Notes under the pieces: model-generated
Database searches by the model: none
What the model was told of the DNA's origin: nothing
The model's input: the letters and a program-made list of their open reading frames with translations, nothing else
Shown here: positions 36,689-44,003 of the stretch, one piece after another
Layout: each line of letters opens with the position of its first letter
Numbering within the stretch: the stretch's first letter is position 1
Source: a virus
Direction: 5' to 3' (one strand)
DNA length: 45,509 nt
Virus record (IMG/VR): IMGVR_UViG_3300032092_000062
Coordinates: 1 to 45,509 of that record
Made by a program: the position numbers and the translations under genes

Positions 36689-37120
36689 ATGTTCCATAAG
36701 AGAAAGTTTATCCCAATATTCCCTGAGAAGTATACAGGAGACCCAACCAATATCATCATGAGATCGAGTTGGGAGACTAGATTTGCCTCTTGGTGTGATA
36801 AAAATCCCAGTGTTCTGAAGTGGAGTTCGGAGGAAACTATTATTCCTTATCGTTGTCCCACGGATAGCCGAATCCATCGTTATTTTGTTGACTTTAAGAT
36901 AACTGTTAGCACAGGTAAAACCTATATCATAGAGGTAAAACCAGCTGCACAAACCCAACCTCCTATTTATCCAGGACGTCAAACCCAAAGATATATTACA
37001 GAATCTTTGACTTTTATGAAAAACCAAGCCAAATGGGAAGCAGCAATCGAGTTCGCCAAAGATCGAGGATGGGAATTTAAGATTATTACAGAGAAAGAGT
37101 TAGGATTGTCACCTAAATAA
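36689..37120 (+). CDS. 4: Head completion protein/nuclease gp4
   Basis: 143 residues (T4 gp4: 150). The whole length matches the family: KFIPIFPEKYTGDPTNIIMR, SSWETRFASWCDKNPSVLKW, SSEETIIPYRCP, then RIHRYFVDFKITVSTGKTYI, IEVKPAAQTQPP. The spaced Glu29, Asp68 and Glu82-Val-Lys84 are the TnsA/PD-(D/E)XK-type nuclease residues. gp4 (also called gp50/4) acts on packaged heads before tail joining, probably trimming DNA ends. No SD is visible; the ATG lies 25 bases after a late-type CTAAATAG motif. It is the first gene of the rightward cluster. Confidence 0.92.
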   Translation: MFHKRKFIPIFPEKYTGDPTNIIMRSSWETRFASWCDKNPSVLKWSSEETIIPYRCPTDSRIHRYFVDFKITVSTGKTYIIEVKPAAQTQPPIYPGRQTQRYITESLTFMKNQAKWEAAIEFAKDRGWEFKIITEKELGLSPK

Positions 37121-37124
37121 TAAC

Positions 37125-37727
37125 ATGGCTAAAACACAAACAATGGTCGATGTATTTGAACGCAATAAATACGACTTAACGACAGCCGTCAGAAAGTCTA
37201 AAGGTTGGTTCGAACAACAAGTCACTTTGATGACTAAGCAACAACTCACTCCAGCGAAAGTGTTGAATGGTAATCCAGATCAACTAGTCACTAGAATAAT
37301 GCCTGGAAAACTATACATGTTTGTATACGATCCAAAAATGAAGAAGGAACTACCTTATTATGATAGGTTTCCTTTGGTATTTCCATTCAGCAAAACCCAA
37401 GATGGATTCATAGGGTTAAATATGCACTATTTACCATATCCTCTTAGAGTTGGTTTGTTGGATAAACTAATAGGGTTTAAAAGCAATAGTAGAATGGATG
37501 AGACAACAAGATTGAAGTACTCTTGGCAAGTTATTGATGGTGTATCTAGATTTGCTGCAGCACAACCATGCGTAAGACAATATCTTACTGGTCATGTTAG
37601 AACACAATTTAGACAAGTTTCTTCTGCGGATTGGGCAACAGCTATGTTACTTCCAGTTGAAAGATTTGTTGGGGCAAGTAAACAAGAAGTCTGGGCTGAT
37701 TCAGCCAAGATAATTAGAAGGGCATAA
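37125..37727 (+). CDS. Conserved T4-like phage protein, function unassigned
   Basis: 200 residues. The sequence is conserved-looking and typical of marine T4-like phages: KGWFEQQVTLMTKQQLTPAKVL, RIMPGKLYMFVYDPKMKKELPYYDRFPLVFPF, GFIGLNMHYLPYPLRVGLLDKL, DETTRLKYSWQVIDGVS, CVRQYLTGHVRTQFRQVSS. I recall the pattern but not a proven function. Position next to gp4 would fit a DNA-end protector or a head/neck completion role, but I do not see clear homology to T4 gp2. No signal peptide or membrane helix. It starts four bases after gp4 and ends one base before the next gene. Confidence 0.7.
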   Translation: MAKTQTMVDVFERNKYDLTTAVRKSKGWFEQQVTLMTKQQLTPAKVLNGNPDQLVTRIMPGKLYMFVYDPKMKKELPYYDRFPLVFPFSKTQDGFIGLNMHYLPYPLRVGLLDKLIGFKSNSRMDETTRLKYSWQVIDGVSRFAAAQPCVRQYLTGHVRTQFRQVSSADWATAMLLPVERFVGASKQEVWADSAKIIRRA

Positions 37728-37728
37728 A

Positions 37729-38481
37729 ATGGCACTTAATTTACCATTTTCCACAAAAGATATTACAAACAATGTTACTGGAAAAGACCAGAAACCTATC
37801 AATCAATTTATCTCTCATATTAAATCTGGGGGTCTGGCAAGAACTAATCGCTATGCGGTTATGTTCACTCCACCAGCAGGTATTAATCCAGGTAATTTAC
37901 AAAAGATTTTATTGTTCTGCGATCAAATTCAACTTCCAGGAACAAATTATTCCACTACTCAGAATAGAATGTTTGGTGAGTTCCGTGAAGTTCCATACGA
38001 GAAGATATATGACAACATCACTATGTCTTTTTATGTAGACGTAGACATGAAAGTTAAATCATTATTTGATGACTGGTCCAATTTGATTTCAAATCCAGTG
38101 ACTAAAACATACAACTATTACAATACATATATCGCTGACATGCGTATTGAAGTTCAAGATATCAATGATAAAACTCGCTATGATGTAACTTTGTTTGAGT
38201 GCTATCCTAAAACTATCAGTTCTATTCAGATGGACTATGCATCAAAAGATGTTATGAAGATTAGCATCGGCATGCAGTACAAAAATTGGATTGCATCACC
38301 TAAGTCTCCGCTGGCTGATGGGCAGAAAGTTCCTACTAATTTGTTGGATAGAATGACTCAGAATTTTAGTGGATTCCAAGAGACCATTAATAATACACTT
38401 GGTACCAGAGCAGGTAACTTCTTAACTGGTTCTGCTTTATCTTACGGAGTCACAAAACTTCCAGGATTATTAAAATTCTAA
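37729..38481 (+). CDS. Tail-tube-fold protein, likely baseplate tube initiator (gp54-like)
   Basis: 250 residues. The core ILLFCDQIQLPGTNYSTTQN, RMFGEFREVPYEKIYDNITMSFYVD, KSLFDDWSNLI, YYNTYIADMRIEVQD, VTLFECYPKTISSIQMDYAS and IGMQYKNW is the gp19/gp54 tube fold. At 250 residues it is too long for a plain T4 gp19 tube subunit (163) and shorter than T4 gp54 (320). The C-terminal 50 residues are an extra helical tail. I favour the single-ring initiator gp54 because it is near the tape measure rather than the sheath, but a divergent tube protein is possible. It begins two bases after the preceding gene; AGAAGGG is the SD. Confidence 0.7.
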   Translation: MALNLPFSTKDITNNVTGKDQKPINQFISHIKSGGLARTNRYAVMFTPPAGINPGNLQKILLFCDQIQLPGTNYSTTQNRMFGEFREVPYEKIYDNITMSFYVDVDMKVKSLFDDWSNLISNPVTKTYNYYNTYIADMRIEVQDINDKTRYDVTLFECYPKTISSIQMDYASKDVMKISIGMQYKNWIASPKSPLADGQKVPTNLLDRMTQNFSGFQETINNTLGTRAGNFLTGSALSYGVTKLPGLLKF

Positions 38482-38495
38482 CTATGAGATAAATA

Positions 38496-38909
38496 ATGAA
38501 AATTGATGAAACATTATCTGCTGAATTTGGAATTCAACCAATGGGGCAGACTGAAGTGATTACAAAGACTGGAGAAGTTATTAACGACTCTACAAATAAG
38601 ATTCAAGATGACTTCGATGTCACTAGAGGTAATCTTCGTATATTATTGCAACAGGGACAGGAAGCACTACAGAAATCACTTGATGTGGCTATGCAGTCTG
38701 AACACCCAAGAGCATTTGAGGTTGTTGGTAATCTAATGAAGCAGTTGGCTGATATAAACCAACAGTTATTGGATTTACATCAACAGAAACAAAAACTAGA
38801 TACACCCAAAGAAGGGTCTAGAAAAGAAGTGACGAATAACAATGTTATCTTTACAGGTAGCACTGCTGAGTTGAATAAGTTAATTAAGAATATGTCTAAA
38901 GGAGAATAA
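38496..38909 (+). CDS. 16: Terminase small subunit gp16
   Basis: 137 residues (T4 gp16: 164). The gp16 pattern is seen throughout: DDFDVTRGNLRILLQQGQEAL, SEHPRAFEVVGNLMKQLADINQ, LLDLHQQKQKLD, then NNNVIFTGSTAELNKLIKN. In T4 the equivalent central region forms the coiled-coil ring that regulates packaging by gp17 and recognises concatemer DNA. The N- and C-terminal segments are shorter than in T4. The large subunit gp17 is not in the window; in T4 gp16 and gp17 are adjacent, here gp16 is followed by tail genes. A GATAAATA directly abutting the ATG is too close to act as this gene's own promoter. Confidence 0.88.
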   Translation: MKIDETLSAEFGIQPMGQTEVITKTGEVINDSTNKIQDDFDVTRGNLRILLQQGQEALQKSLDVAMQSEHPRAFEVVGNLMKQLADINQQLLDLHQQKQKLDTPKEGSRKEVTNNNVIFTGSTAELNKLIKNMSKGE

Positions 38910-38911
38910 TT

Positions 38912-39634
38912 ATGGCTTTACCTATGATGAATGCGCCAATCTATACATTGGTTGTGCCTTCAAGTGGAGCGACAGTAAAATATCGTCCATTCCTCGTTAA
39001 AGAGGAGAAAGCACTTTTGATTGCTCAGCAATCTGAAGATGTTGTAACAATGATTGAAACATTAAAGCAAGTCGTTAAGTCTTGCGTACAAGATAAAATG
39101 GATGTTGAAAAACTAGCAACATTCGATCTAGAGTATATGTTTACTCAGATCCGTGGTAAATCTGTTGGTGAAACAGTTGACTTAATTTTTGCTTGCGATT
39201 TGGATCATGGTGAACAGAACGAAAAGGCTAAAGCCACTGTTACTGTTGATCTATCCACTATCACAGTACAGAAGTCAGAAGACCATACCAATAAGATCGA
39301 ACTATTTGGTAATGTCGGTGTAGTGATGAAATATCCTACAGTTGATGTTATTAAGAAATTAGAAGGTTTTGATGTTAATGACTTAGATACAGTCTTTGAT
39401 ATCATGGCTCTATCTATTGATTACATATATGATGGTGAACAACTATTTTACGCTAAAGAACAGACACAAGCTGAACTGTTACAGTTTATTGAAAATTTAT
39501 CTTCGGAACAGTTCGCAAGAGTTCAAAAGTTCTTTGAAACTATGCCGAAGATTAGAAAAGAGATTCAATACGATTGTCCAGTGTGTAATAGACACCATGT
39601 TAAGATGCTGGAGGGACTCCAAAGTTTTTTTTAG
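38912..39634 (+). CDS. 26: gp26-type baseplate hub assembly/tail chaperone
   Basis: 240 residues. It has VKYRPFLVKEEKALLIAQQ, ETLKQVVKSCVQ, LATFDLEYMFTQIRGKSVGE, LSIDYIYDGEQLFYAKEQT and a C-terminal DCPVCNRHHVKMLEGLQSFF. This is the T4_baseplate (gp26) family, PF12322 from memory. Cys222, Cys225, His228 and His229 look like a small metal site. In T4, gp26 is needed to assemble the hub with gp29. The last codons are AGT TTT TTT TAG on an eight-T run, and the -1 frame stays open through the next ORF, directly upstream of the tape measure. So it also looks like the short product of a lambda G/GT-type chaperone pair. AAAGGAG is the SD. Confidence 0.88.
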   Translation: MALPMMNAPIYTLVVPSSGATVKYRPFLVKEEKALLIAQQSEDVVTMIETLKQVVKSCVQDKMDVEKLATFDLEYMFTQIRGKSVGETVDLIFACDLDHGEQNEKAKATVTVDLSTITVQKSEDHTNKIELFGNVGVVMKYPTVDVIKKLEGFDVNDLDTVFDIMALSIDYIYDGEQLFYAKEQTQAELLQFIENLSSEQFARVQKFFETMPKIRKEIQYDCPVCNRHHVKMLEGLQSFF

Positions 39635-39636
39635 TA
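39610..39636 (+). promoter_or_regulatory. Putative programmed -1 ribosomal frameshift site
   Basis: GGAGGG (39610-39615) acts as an SD-like element nine bases before an eight-T run (39625-39632). In frame 0 the ribosome sits on T TTT TTT with the TAG stop next. A -1 slip reads TTA GTA TTG and enters the 39637-39819 frame with no stop. The layout (upstream SD, slippery heptamer, stop) matches known bacterial -1 sites such as dnaX. No strong downstream hairpin was found by eye. Confidence 0.65.
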
Positions 39637-39819
39637 TTGCTCAGTCATGAATCGCTTGAGAACTATTATAAAATGAATTTTGCGATGATGCAGTACCACA
39701 AATACTCTTTGGCTGAGCTGGAAGACATGATACCCTTCGAACGAGAAGTGTATGTCTTTATGTTAATTCAGTATCTTGAAGAAGAAAAGAAAAGAATAGA
39801 ATCCAAAAAGAGGATGTAA
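39637..39819 (+). CDS. Tail chaperone -1 frame extension (gpT-like)
   Basis: 60 residues as an isolated frame from TTG. It reads HESLENYYKMNFAMMQYHKY, SLAELEDMIPFEREVYVFML, IQYLEEEKKR, an acidic helical domain typical of the second part of tail assembly chaperones (YH..SLxELExMIPxExxxY). As a separate gene it lacks a good start: TTG has no correctly spaced SD and the first ATG (39673) removes 12 residues. Entered by a -1 frameshift at the eight-T run it gives a fusion of about 302 residues with the preceding protein. It ends four bases before the tape-measure ATG, the place of the T part of lambda G-T. Independent translation at low level cannot be excluded. Confidence 0.8.
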   Translation: MLSHESLENYYKMNFAMMQYHKYSLAELEDMIPFEREVYVFMLIQYLEEEKKRIESKKRM

Positions 39820-39822
39820 CAG

Positions 39823-41778
39823 ATGGCAAAACCACCAATTCAAGTTCATGTATCATCTAGTGATTTTAAATCATTACTAGAGGTACAGAAAGTCTCATTA
39901 GAACACGTCAGCTCCATGAAGCAGATGATGGAGAAAATGCAAGTTTTGAAAACTGAAGGTGCGACTGACTCTGTTAAGGTTGAACTTGAAACTCTTAAAG
40001 TTAAAAAAGAACTAATCACCACATATAAAGATGAGTTAAAAACTGCAAAAGAAATCAGCAGAATTCGTGATGAAGAAGCAGAAGCCATTGCTGGTATTGC
40101 CAAGGGAATGAAATCCTTTAAAACAATGGGTGAGAAGTTTGAAGACTTTGGTAAAAAGTTAAAAGATGGTCTATCTCCTGCTGGAATGAAAGTAGGATTA
40201 TTGAAGAAGCTAAATGTTGGTGGTATATTTGATAAGTCTATCGAAAAAGAAAAGTTCATCAAAACCCAACAGAAATTAGGATCTACTAATGCAGATGGTA
40301 CTGCAAAGACTCGTTCACAATTAGCAGAAGATTTTAAGGGTGCTCAAACAGCTAAAAAGAAATTAGATAAAACAGAAGCTGCTATTAAAGACTTTAAGGA
40401 AAGTGCTGGTGGTCTTTCTGATGCTGAGTTTGCTAAGACTGTTCAAGGTAAAAAACTTCTTGCTGAAAAATCTAAAGGTGCAGAAGAGTACGCTAAATTT
40501 GATGTGCGCTCTAACTTGGTTCGACAAGATGAAGATAAAGCACCGATGACTGCTCTTAAAGTATCTGATGTGCAAAAATCTCCAACTGCTCAATTTGCAG
40601 ACTCTGGTGCTCAAGAAGAAGCACAACTAGAACAGAGCAAACAAATAGGAAACCAGACGGAACTTCTTCAAGCAATTGCAGATAATACTGGTGGAAGAAA
40701 ACAAGACACTGCTAAAGCAAAACCAGACGAAAGTGGTAAAGAGAGTGGTGGATTACTCGCTGGTTTAATGAGTGGTGGTGCAGGAAAAGCATTAGATGGC
40801 ATGAAGAAATTCGGTATTGGTCTTATTGCTATCGCTGGCGCACTCTACGTTGCTGCAGAAGCATTTAAGAATTTCGGTGAAGTGGCATGGGAAGATGTTG
40901 GCAAGGGTATGGTTGCTCTTGGTGGTCTTGTAATTGCTGCTCTTGCTTTAGATAAAGTTAAAGGTAATATTATTGCTGGTGCTGCAGCACTCGGTGTTCT
41001 CGCTTTGGCAACATGGGGTATTGGTGAAGCACTTGGAACATTCTCTGATTTAGATTGGGAAACAATCGGTAAAGGTATGGTCGCCATTGCTGGTCTTGGA
41101 GTTATTGGTGCTGTGGCTGGTATGGCTGCACCATTAATTGCACTTGGTGGTGCTTCACTGTTGGTTATGGGTGCAGCACTATTAGTTATTGGTGAAGCAA
41201 TGCAGGCAGTAGGCAAAGGTTTCTCTGAAATGACTGATGGTCTTGAGAAAATCGGCAAACTCGATGGATCAAATCTTCTATTAGTTGGTGCTGGTTTAGC
41301 ATCTATTGGTGCTGGTATGGCTGCACTTGGAGTAGGAACAGCAGTTGCTGGTGTCACTAATTTGGTGTCTGGTTTCTTACATGCAGCAACTGGTCAAAAA
41401 TCTCCAGTTGAACAAATTATGATGCTTGGTGAAAAGGGTGACTTAATTAACCAAGCAGGTACTGGTGTAGTTAATATTGCTCGTGGTTTGGGAATGTTCT
41501 CTCAAGTTGATCCAGAAAAGATTAAAGCAATTGCTGCACTCCCTATCGAGAAAATTGCTGCAATGGGTGCTTCATTGAGACCAGCTGGTGCAGTTGAGGG
41601 TGGTTCAAGAGCCAATGCTGATGCTAATGCTGCAGCAAGTGGCGGTGGTGGTAATAAAACTAATATCGTTAATGCTCCAGTCAATAACATGAGTAGAACT
41701 ACCAATGTTATTAAACCAAATGTTCGAAACAATGAATCAAGTAACGCTGCATACGGCAGACGATTATCTGCTGCATAA
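39823..41778 (+). CDS. 29: Tail length tape-measure protein (gp29 counterpart)
   Basis: 651 residues (T4 gp29: 590). The N-terminal 1-110 is heptad-rich and helical (LLEVQKVSLEHVSSMKQMME, VELETLKVKKELITTYKDEL). At 320-512 lies a long Gly/Ala/Leu hydrophobic region with helices suited to membranes (FGIGLIAIAGALYVAA, GNIIAGAAALGVLALATWGI, GVIGAVAGMAAPLIALGGAS, LLVMGAALLVIGEA). It includes two related WEDVGKGMVAL/WETIGKGMVAI units. The C-terminus is Asn/Ser-rich. This is a tape-measure layout. Its position after a chaperone with a -1 extension supports it. The family assignment to T4 gp29 is by position and layout, not clear sequence identity. The length predicts a tail near T4 size. SD AGAGGA. 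Confidence 0.75.
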   Translation: MAKPPIQVHVSSSDFKSLLEVQKVSLEHVSSMKQMMEKMQVLKTEGATDSVKVELETLKVKKELITTYKDELKTAKEISRIRDEEAEAIAGIAKGMKSFKTMGEKFEDFGKKLKDGLSPAGMKVGLLKKLNVGGIFDKSIEKEKFIKTQQKLGSTNADGTAKTRSQLAEDFKGAQTAKKKLDKTEAAIKDFKESAGGLSDAEFAKTVQGKKLLAEKSKGAEEYAKFDVRSNLVRQDEDKAPMTALKVSDVQKSPTAQFADSGAQEEAQLEQSKQIGNQTELLQAIADNTGGRKQDTAKAKPDESGKESGGLLAGLMSGGAGKALDGMKKFGIGLIAIAGALYVAAEAFKNFGEVAWEDVGKGMVALGGLVIAALALDKVKGNIIAGAAALGVLALATWGIGEALGTFSDLDWETIGKGMVAIAGLGVIGAVAGMAAPLIALGGASLLVMGAALLVIGEAMQAVGKGFSEMTDGLEKIGKLDGSNLLLVGAGLASIGAGMAALGVGTAVAGVTNLVSGFLHAATGQKSPVEQIMMLGEKGDLINQAGTGVVNIARGLGMFSQVDPEKIKAIAALPIEKIAAMGASLRPAGAVEGGSRANADANAAASGGGGNKTNIVNAPVNNMSRTTNVIKPNVRNNESSNAAYGRRLSAA

Positions 41779-41781
41779 AAC

Positions 41782-41813
41782 AAAAAAGGGATCTTTACGA
41801 TCCCTTTCTTTTT
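41782..41813. terminator. Bidirectional intrinsic terminator
   Basis: 9-bp perfect stem AAAGGGATC and GATCCCTTT with a TTTAC loop (41785-41807). It is followed by CTTTTT on the plus strand and preceded by an A-run that becomes a T-run on the minus strand. It sits between the convergent tape-measure and gp32 genes and can terminate both. Confidence 0.85.
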
Positions 41814-41826
41814 ACTATTCTAAAGA

Positions 41827-42732
41827 TTAATCTTCTTTAGCAATCTTCTCAAAATAAGACATAACATCATCATCGTCTTCTTCCATTGCCTTTGGTGATG
41901 GCGCAGGTTTAGAAGCAATCTTTGGTGCTTGTGCTACAGGACGATCTTCATCTTCAGCGATCTGTGCAGCAGACTTGCTAGCAAAAGAATCACCAGATAA
42001 AACCTCATTGAGTTTCTTCTTCAACTCATCATAAGACTTGAAGTTCTTACGATCTGTAAACTCAGACAACTTGTGCTGAGCAGAAGCATACTTAACGATT
42101 TCATCGTCAGTACCGATTGGTGCTGGCTCCATGAATGCAGACTCATCATAGTTTGCGTAACCATCTTTCTTACGCATACGGAGTTTGAAGTTTGCACCTT
42201 CCCAGAAGTCAAACACGTTGACTGGTTTCTCATCTTCGAAAGTTGGACGAGCCTTGTCCATAATCTTATCAAAGATTTTCTTACCAAACTTCCACAAGAA
42301 TACTTTACCTTCATTCTCAGGATGCTTAGGATCTGATACAACCAAAACATTGGCTGTAAAACTTAGGCGACGCTTTTGTTTACGTGCAATCTCTTTGTTC
42401 GCTTCAGAACCAGAGTTCCAAAGAGTGGTATTCAATTCACCGACTGGATCATTTTCACCAAGAGTTGTTAGGGAGTTTTCGATATACCACTTTCCAGTTG
42501 GACCTTGGAAGCCATGAGAAAAGATACGAACCCATGGGAGTTCATCACCTTCTACACGTGGTAGGAATCGGAGTGTTGCTGTTCCGTTACCAGCCTTGTC
42601 ACCTTCGAGTCGCCAGAAGCGATCGTCTGTAAAAGACTTTTGTTCGGATTGGGGATTTGCGACTTTTTCGAATGCAGAGCTAATTGCTCCAAAGTCTGAG
42701 TTGCGCATTTTGCGTAGTGCTTGAATGTCCAT
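41827..42732 (-). CDS. 32: Single-stranded DNA-binding protein gp32
   Basis: 301 residues, equal to T4 gp32 (301). Matches include the N-terminal DIQALRKMRNS (cooperativity region), FWRLEGDKAGNGTATLRFLP, LPWVRIFSHGFQGPTGKWYI, the core TANVLVVSDPKHPENEGKVF and LWKFGKKIFDKI, FWEGANFKLRMRKKDGYANYD, and an acidic C-tail EEDDDDVMSYFEKIAKED that recruits replication partners. The T4 zinc-site CPVC block is absent; the corresponding place reads LWNSGSEANKEIARKQKRR, and no Cys is seen in the protein. gp32 coats ssDNA during replication, recombination and repair. AAAGGAAA precedes the ATG. The small gene upstream and gp59 keep the T4-type order. Confidence 0.95.
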   Translation of the reverse strand: MDIQALRKMRNSDFGAISSAFEKVANPQSEQKSFTDDRFWRLEGDKAGNGTATLRFLPRVEGDELPWVRIFSHGFQGPTGKWYIENSLTTLGENDPVGELNTTLWNSGSEANKEIARKQKRRLSFTANVLVVSDPKHPENEGKVFLWKFGKKIFDKIMDKARPTFEDEKPVNVFDFWEGANFKLRMRKKDGYANYDESAFMEPAPIGTDDEIVKYASAQHKLSEFTDRKNFKSYDELKKKLNEVLSGDSFASKSAAQIAEDEDRPVAQAPKIASKPAPSPKAMEEDDDDVMSYFEKIAKED

Positions 42733-42756
42733 CGTATTTCCTTTGTATTAAATGTA

Positions 42757-42969
42757 TTAATTTGTATCGTCTTGTTTTATATGTTGAATAAAGATTTCAT
42801 CAGTTATTCCATCTACCTCATCGACAAATGGATCATCATATTCTTCTTCAACATAACTATTTAGCGTTTTCATACCACCACCTTTTTTACCAGTGGACTT
42901 TCCAGAACGCTTTCCAGAAAATTCGTCATCTTGCTTTGGTTTATTATATGTCTTACCCATGTTACTCAC
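42757..42969 (-). CDS. Small charged protein of unknown function
   Basis: 70 residues from GTG at 42969, or 67 from an ATG at 42960; the ATG is a good alternative. The first half is basic and Gly/Lys-rich (KTYNKPKQDDEFSGKRSGKS, TGKKGGGMK), the second half acidic (YVEEEYDDPFVDEVDGITDE). It has no fold I recognise and probably is partly disordered. The GTG overlaps the stop of gp59 (GTGA), so it is coupled to gp59 and lies just upstream of gp32. A replication-associated accessory role is plausible from position only. Confidence 0.55.
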   Translation of the reverse strand: MSNMGKTYNKPKQDDEFSGKRSGKSTGKKGGGMKTLNSYVEEEYDDPFVDEVDGITDEIFIQHIKQDDTN

Positions 42970-43577
42970 TCTGCAATTTCTTCTTTAAAATGCTGGAAGA
43001 TTTTACCTATCTTAATTTTATCGTATTTCACGAACCCAGTCAACTTTTTAATTCTTCGCATCTCATCTTCCCATATGTATCTTACAGATGGATGAGTTAT
43101 CCAATCATCAAGCATTCCAGTCATGTCGTCTATAATATTTAGAGTTTCTATCGCAATTTTACCTCCAACAAATAATTTTAGTGCTACAGGATATTCGTTT
43201 TCTGTAAATTGAAATATTGCAGTTGGTTTCAACTTGTTTAATTCAATATGTGTTATTAGTGTTGCTAAATCATCAACGAAAATCTTAGTCATAGACTGTT
43301 TTCGTTTTTGCCATTGTAAATAATTATCTTCTGCTTCTTGACCAGCATAAATGGCTTGGTCGTTACCATACGCAAAGTTGGATACAAAGAACTGGATGAT
43401 TTCTTTATCATCTTGTCGCTTTGACGCTAACTTCTCAAATATGTATCTGTCGTTACGAGCATTAAATGCTTCACGAGTCCCACGAACACTACCTCTGTTC
43501 TGAAAGACATTAAATCTGTCTGTGGTGAAGTGGAGTTTAATTGCTAGGTAATAACGATATGCCTTAAATCCATCCAT
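42966..43577 (-). CDS. 59: Replicative helicase loader gp59
   Basis: 203 residues (T4 gp59: 217). The N-terminal pattern MDGFKAYRYYLAIKLHFTTD, RFNVFQNRG, NARNDRYIFEKLASKRQDDK, EIIQFFVSNFAYGND matches the gp59 family. The C-terminal part carries the all-helical second domain. gp59 binds fork DNA and gp32 and loads the gp41 helicase. In T4 the order is 32-59-33, exactly as here. The ATG overlaps the stop of gp33 by one base (TAATG). The gene is followed at once by the small charged ORF and gp32, so the replication genes are one transcript. Confidence 0.88.
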   Translation of the reverse strand: MDGFKAYRYYLAIKLHFTTDRFNVFQNRGSVRGTREAFNARNDRYIFEKLASKRQDDKEIIQFFVSNFAYGNDQAIYAGQEAEDNYLQWQKRKQSMTKIFVDDLATLITHIELNKLKPTAIFQFTENEYPVALKLFVGGKIAIETLNIIDDMTGMLDDWITHPSVRYIWEDEMRRIKKLTGFVKYDKIKIGKIFQHFKEEIAE

Positions 43578-43792
43578 TACACATCCAATTGTGCTTGCTT
43601 TGGTAAGTAGTTCAATTCACGAAAATTCATTTCAATTTTATCTTTGAGTGACTTGTTAATTAACTTTGCCACATCTTCTGGTTCGAGATAATTCTCTTTA
43701 CAATACTCAAGAACAGCATCCATATAACTCAGTTTAGTATCACGAACCATTTGCTCTATATGTAGAGAAAATTCGTTTGCAGTCTTAAACAT
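43577..43792 (-). CDS. 33: Late promoter transcription coactivator gp33
   Basis: 71 residues from an ATG at 43792: MFKTANEFSLHIEQMVRDTK, LSYMDAVLEYCKENYLEPED, VAKLINKSLKDKIEMNFREL, NYLPKQAQLDV. The compact helical pattern and the location next to gp59 match gp33, which ties RNA polymerase to the sliding clamp for late transcription; T4 gp33 is 112 residues, so this form is short. A longer frame from 43834 exists, but only the 43792 ATG has a good SD (AAGGA, 5 bases away) and a short 8-base overlap with the upstream stop. The presence of NATAAATA motifs before late genes fits. The assignment rests on pattern and synteny. Confidence 0.75.
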   Translation of the reverse strand: MFKTANEFSLHIEQMVRDTKLSYMDAVLEYCKENYLEPEDVAKLINKSLKDKIEMNFRELNYLPKQAQLDV

Positions 43793-44003
43793 TTCGTTCC
43801 TTATTGATCCAATATCTAGTTGCTTTAATTTCATGGTCTACTTTTTCATATTCTTTGAGTTTATTTTTATATAATTTCCAGACTGGTGTATCTGTTCTGT
43901 CAGGATCCATCTGTCGTTCAAATTTCTCAAGGAACATAGAGAAGAATTTATCTAATTTCATTTTTTGCACAGTCAAGTCATGCAATTTTTCAGTCATAGT
44001 CAT
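43785..44003 (-). CDS. Small helical protein of unknown function
   Basis: 72 residues. It is charged and almost wholly helical (TEKLHDLTVQKMKLDKFFSM, FLEKFERQM, WKLYKNKLKEYEKVDHEIKA) and looks like a short coiled-coil protein. In T4 the equivalent place near gp33 has dsbA, but I see no similarity to DsbA and do not use the name. The first ATG at 44003 sits directly after a TATAAT; a second ATG (codon 3) is in frame. It overlaps gp33 by 8 bases and probably leads the 33-59-32 transcript. Confidence 0.6.
   Translation of the reverse strand: MTMTEKLHDLTVQKMKLDKFFSMFLEKFERQMDPDRTDTPVWKLYKNKLKEYEKVDHEIKATRYWINKERNV

Noticed and set aside
38488-38495. GATAAATA directly before gp16
   Set aside because: An exact late-promoter motif, but it touches the ATG, so transcription would begin inside the gene. 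It could serve the genes downstream; not listed as a promoter.
39640-39662. Possible hairpin (CTCA...TGAG) downstream of the frameshift site
   Set aside because: Only four base pairs with a long loop; too weak to support as a stimulator.
39846-40262. Minus-strand ORF of 138 residues under the tape-measure gene
   Set aside because: Ser/Phe-rich shadow of the Lys/Glu coiled-coil codons; no SD, no family pattern, fully inside a well-supported gene. The frame at 40845-41357 is likewise a Pro/Ala shadow.
43785-44003. Naming the small gene beside gp33 as dsbA
   Set aside because: The position is similar to T4, but no sequence similarity to T4 DsbA could be seen.
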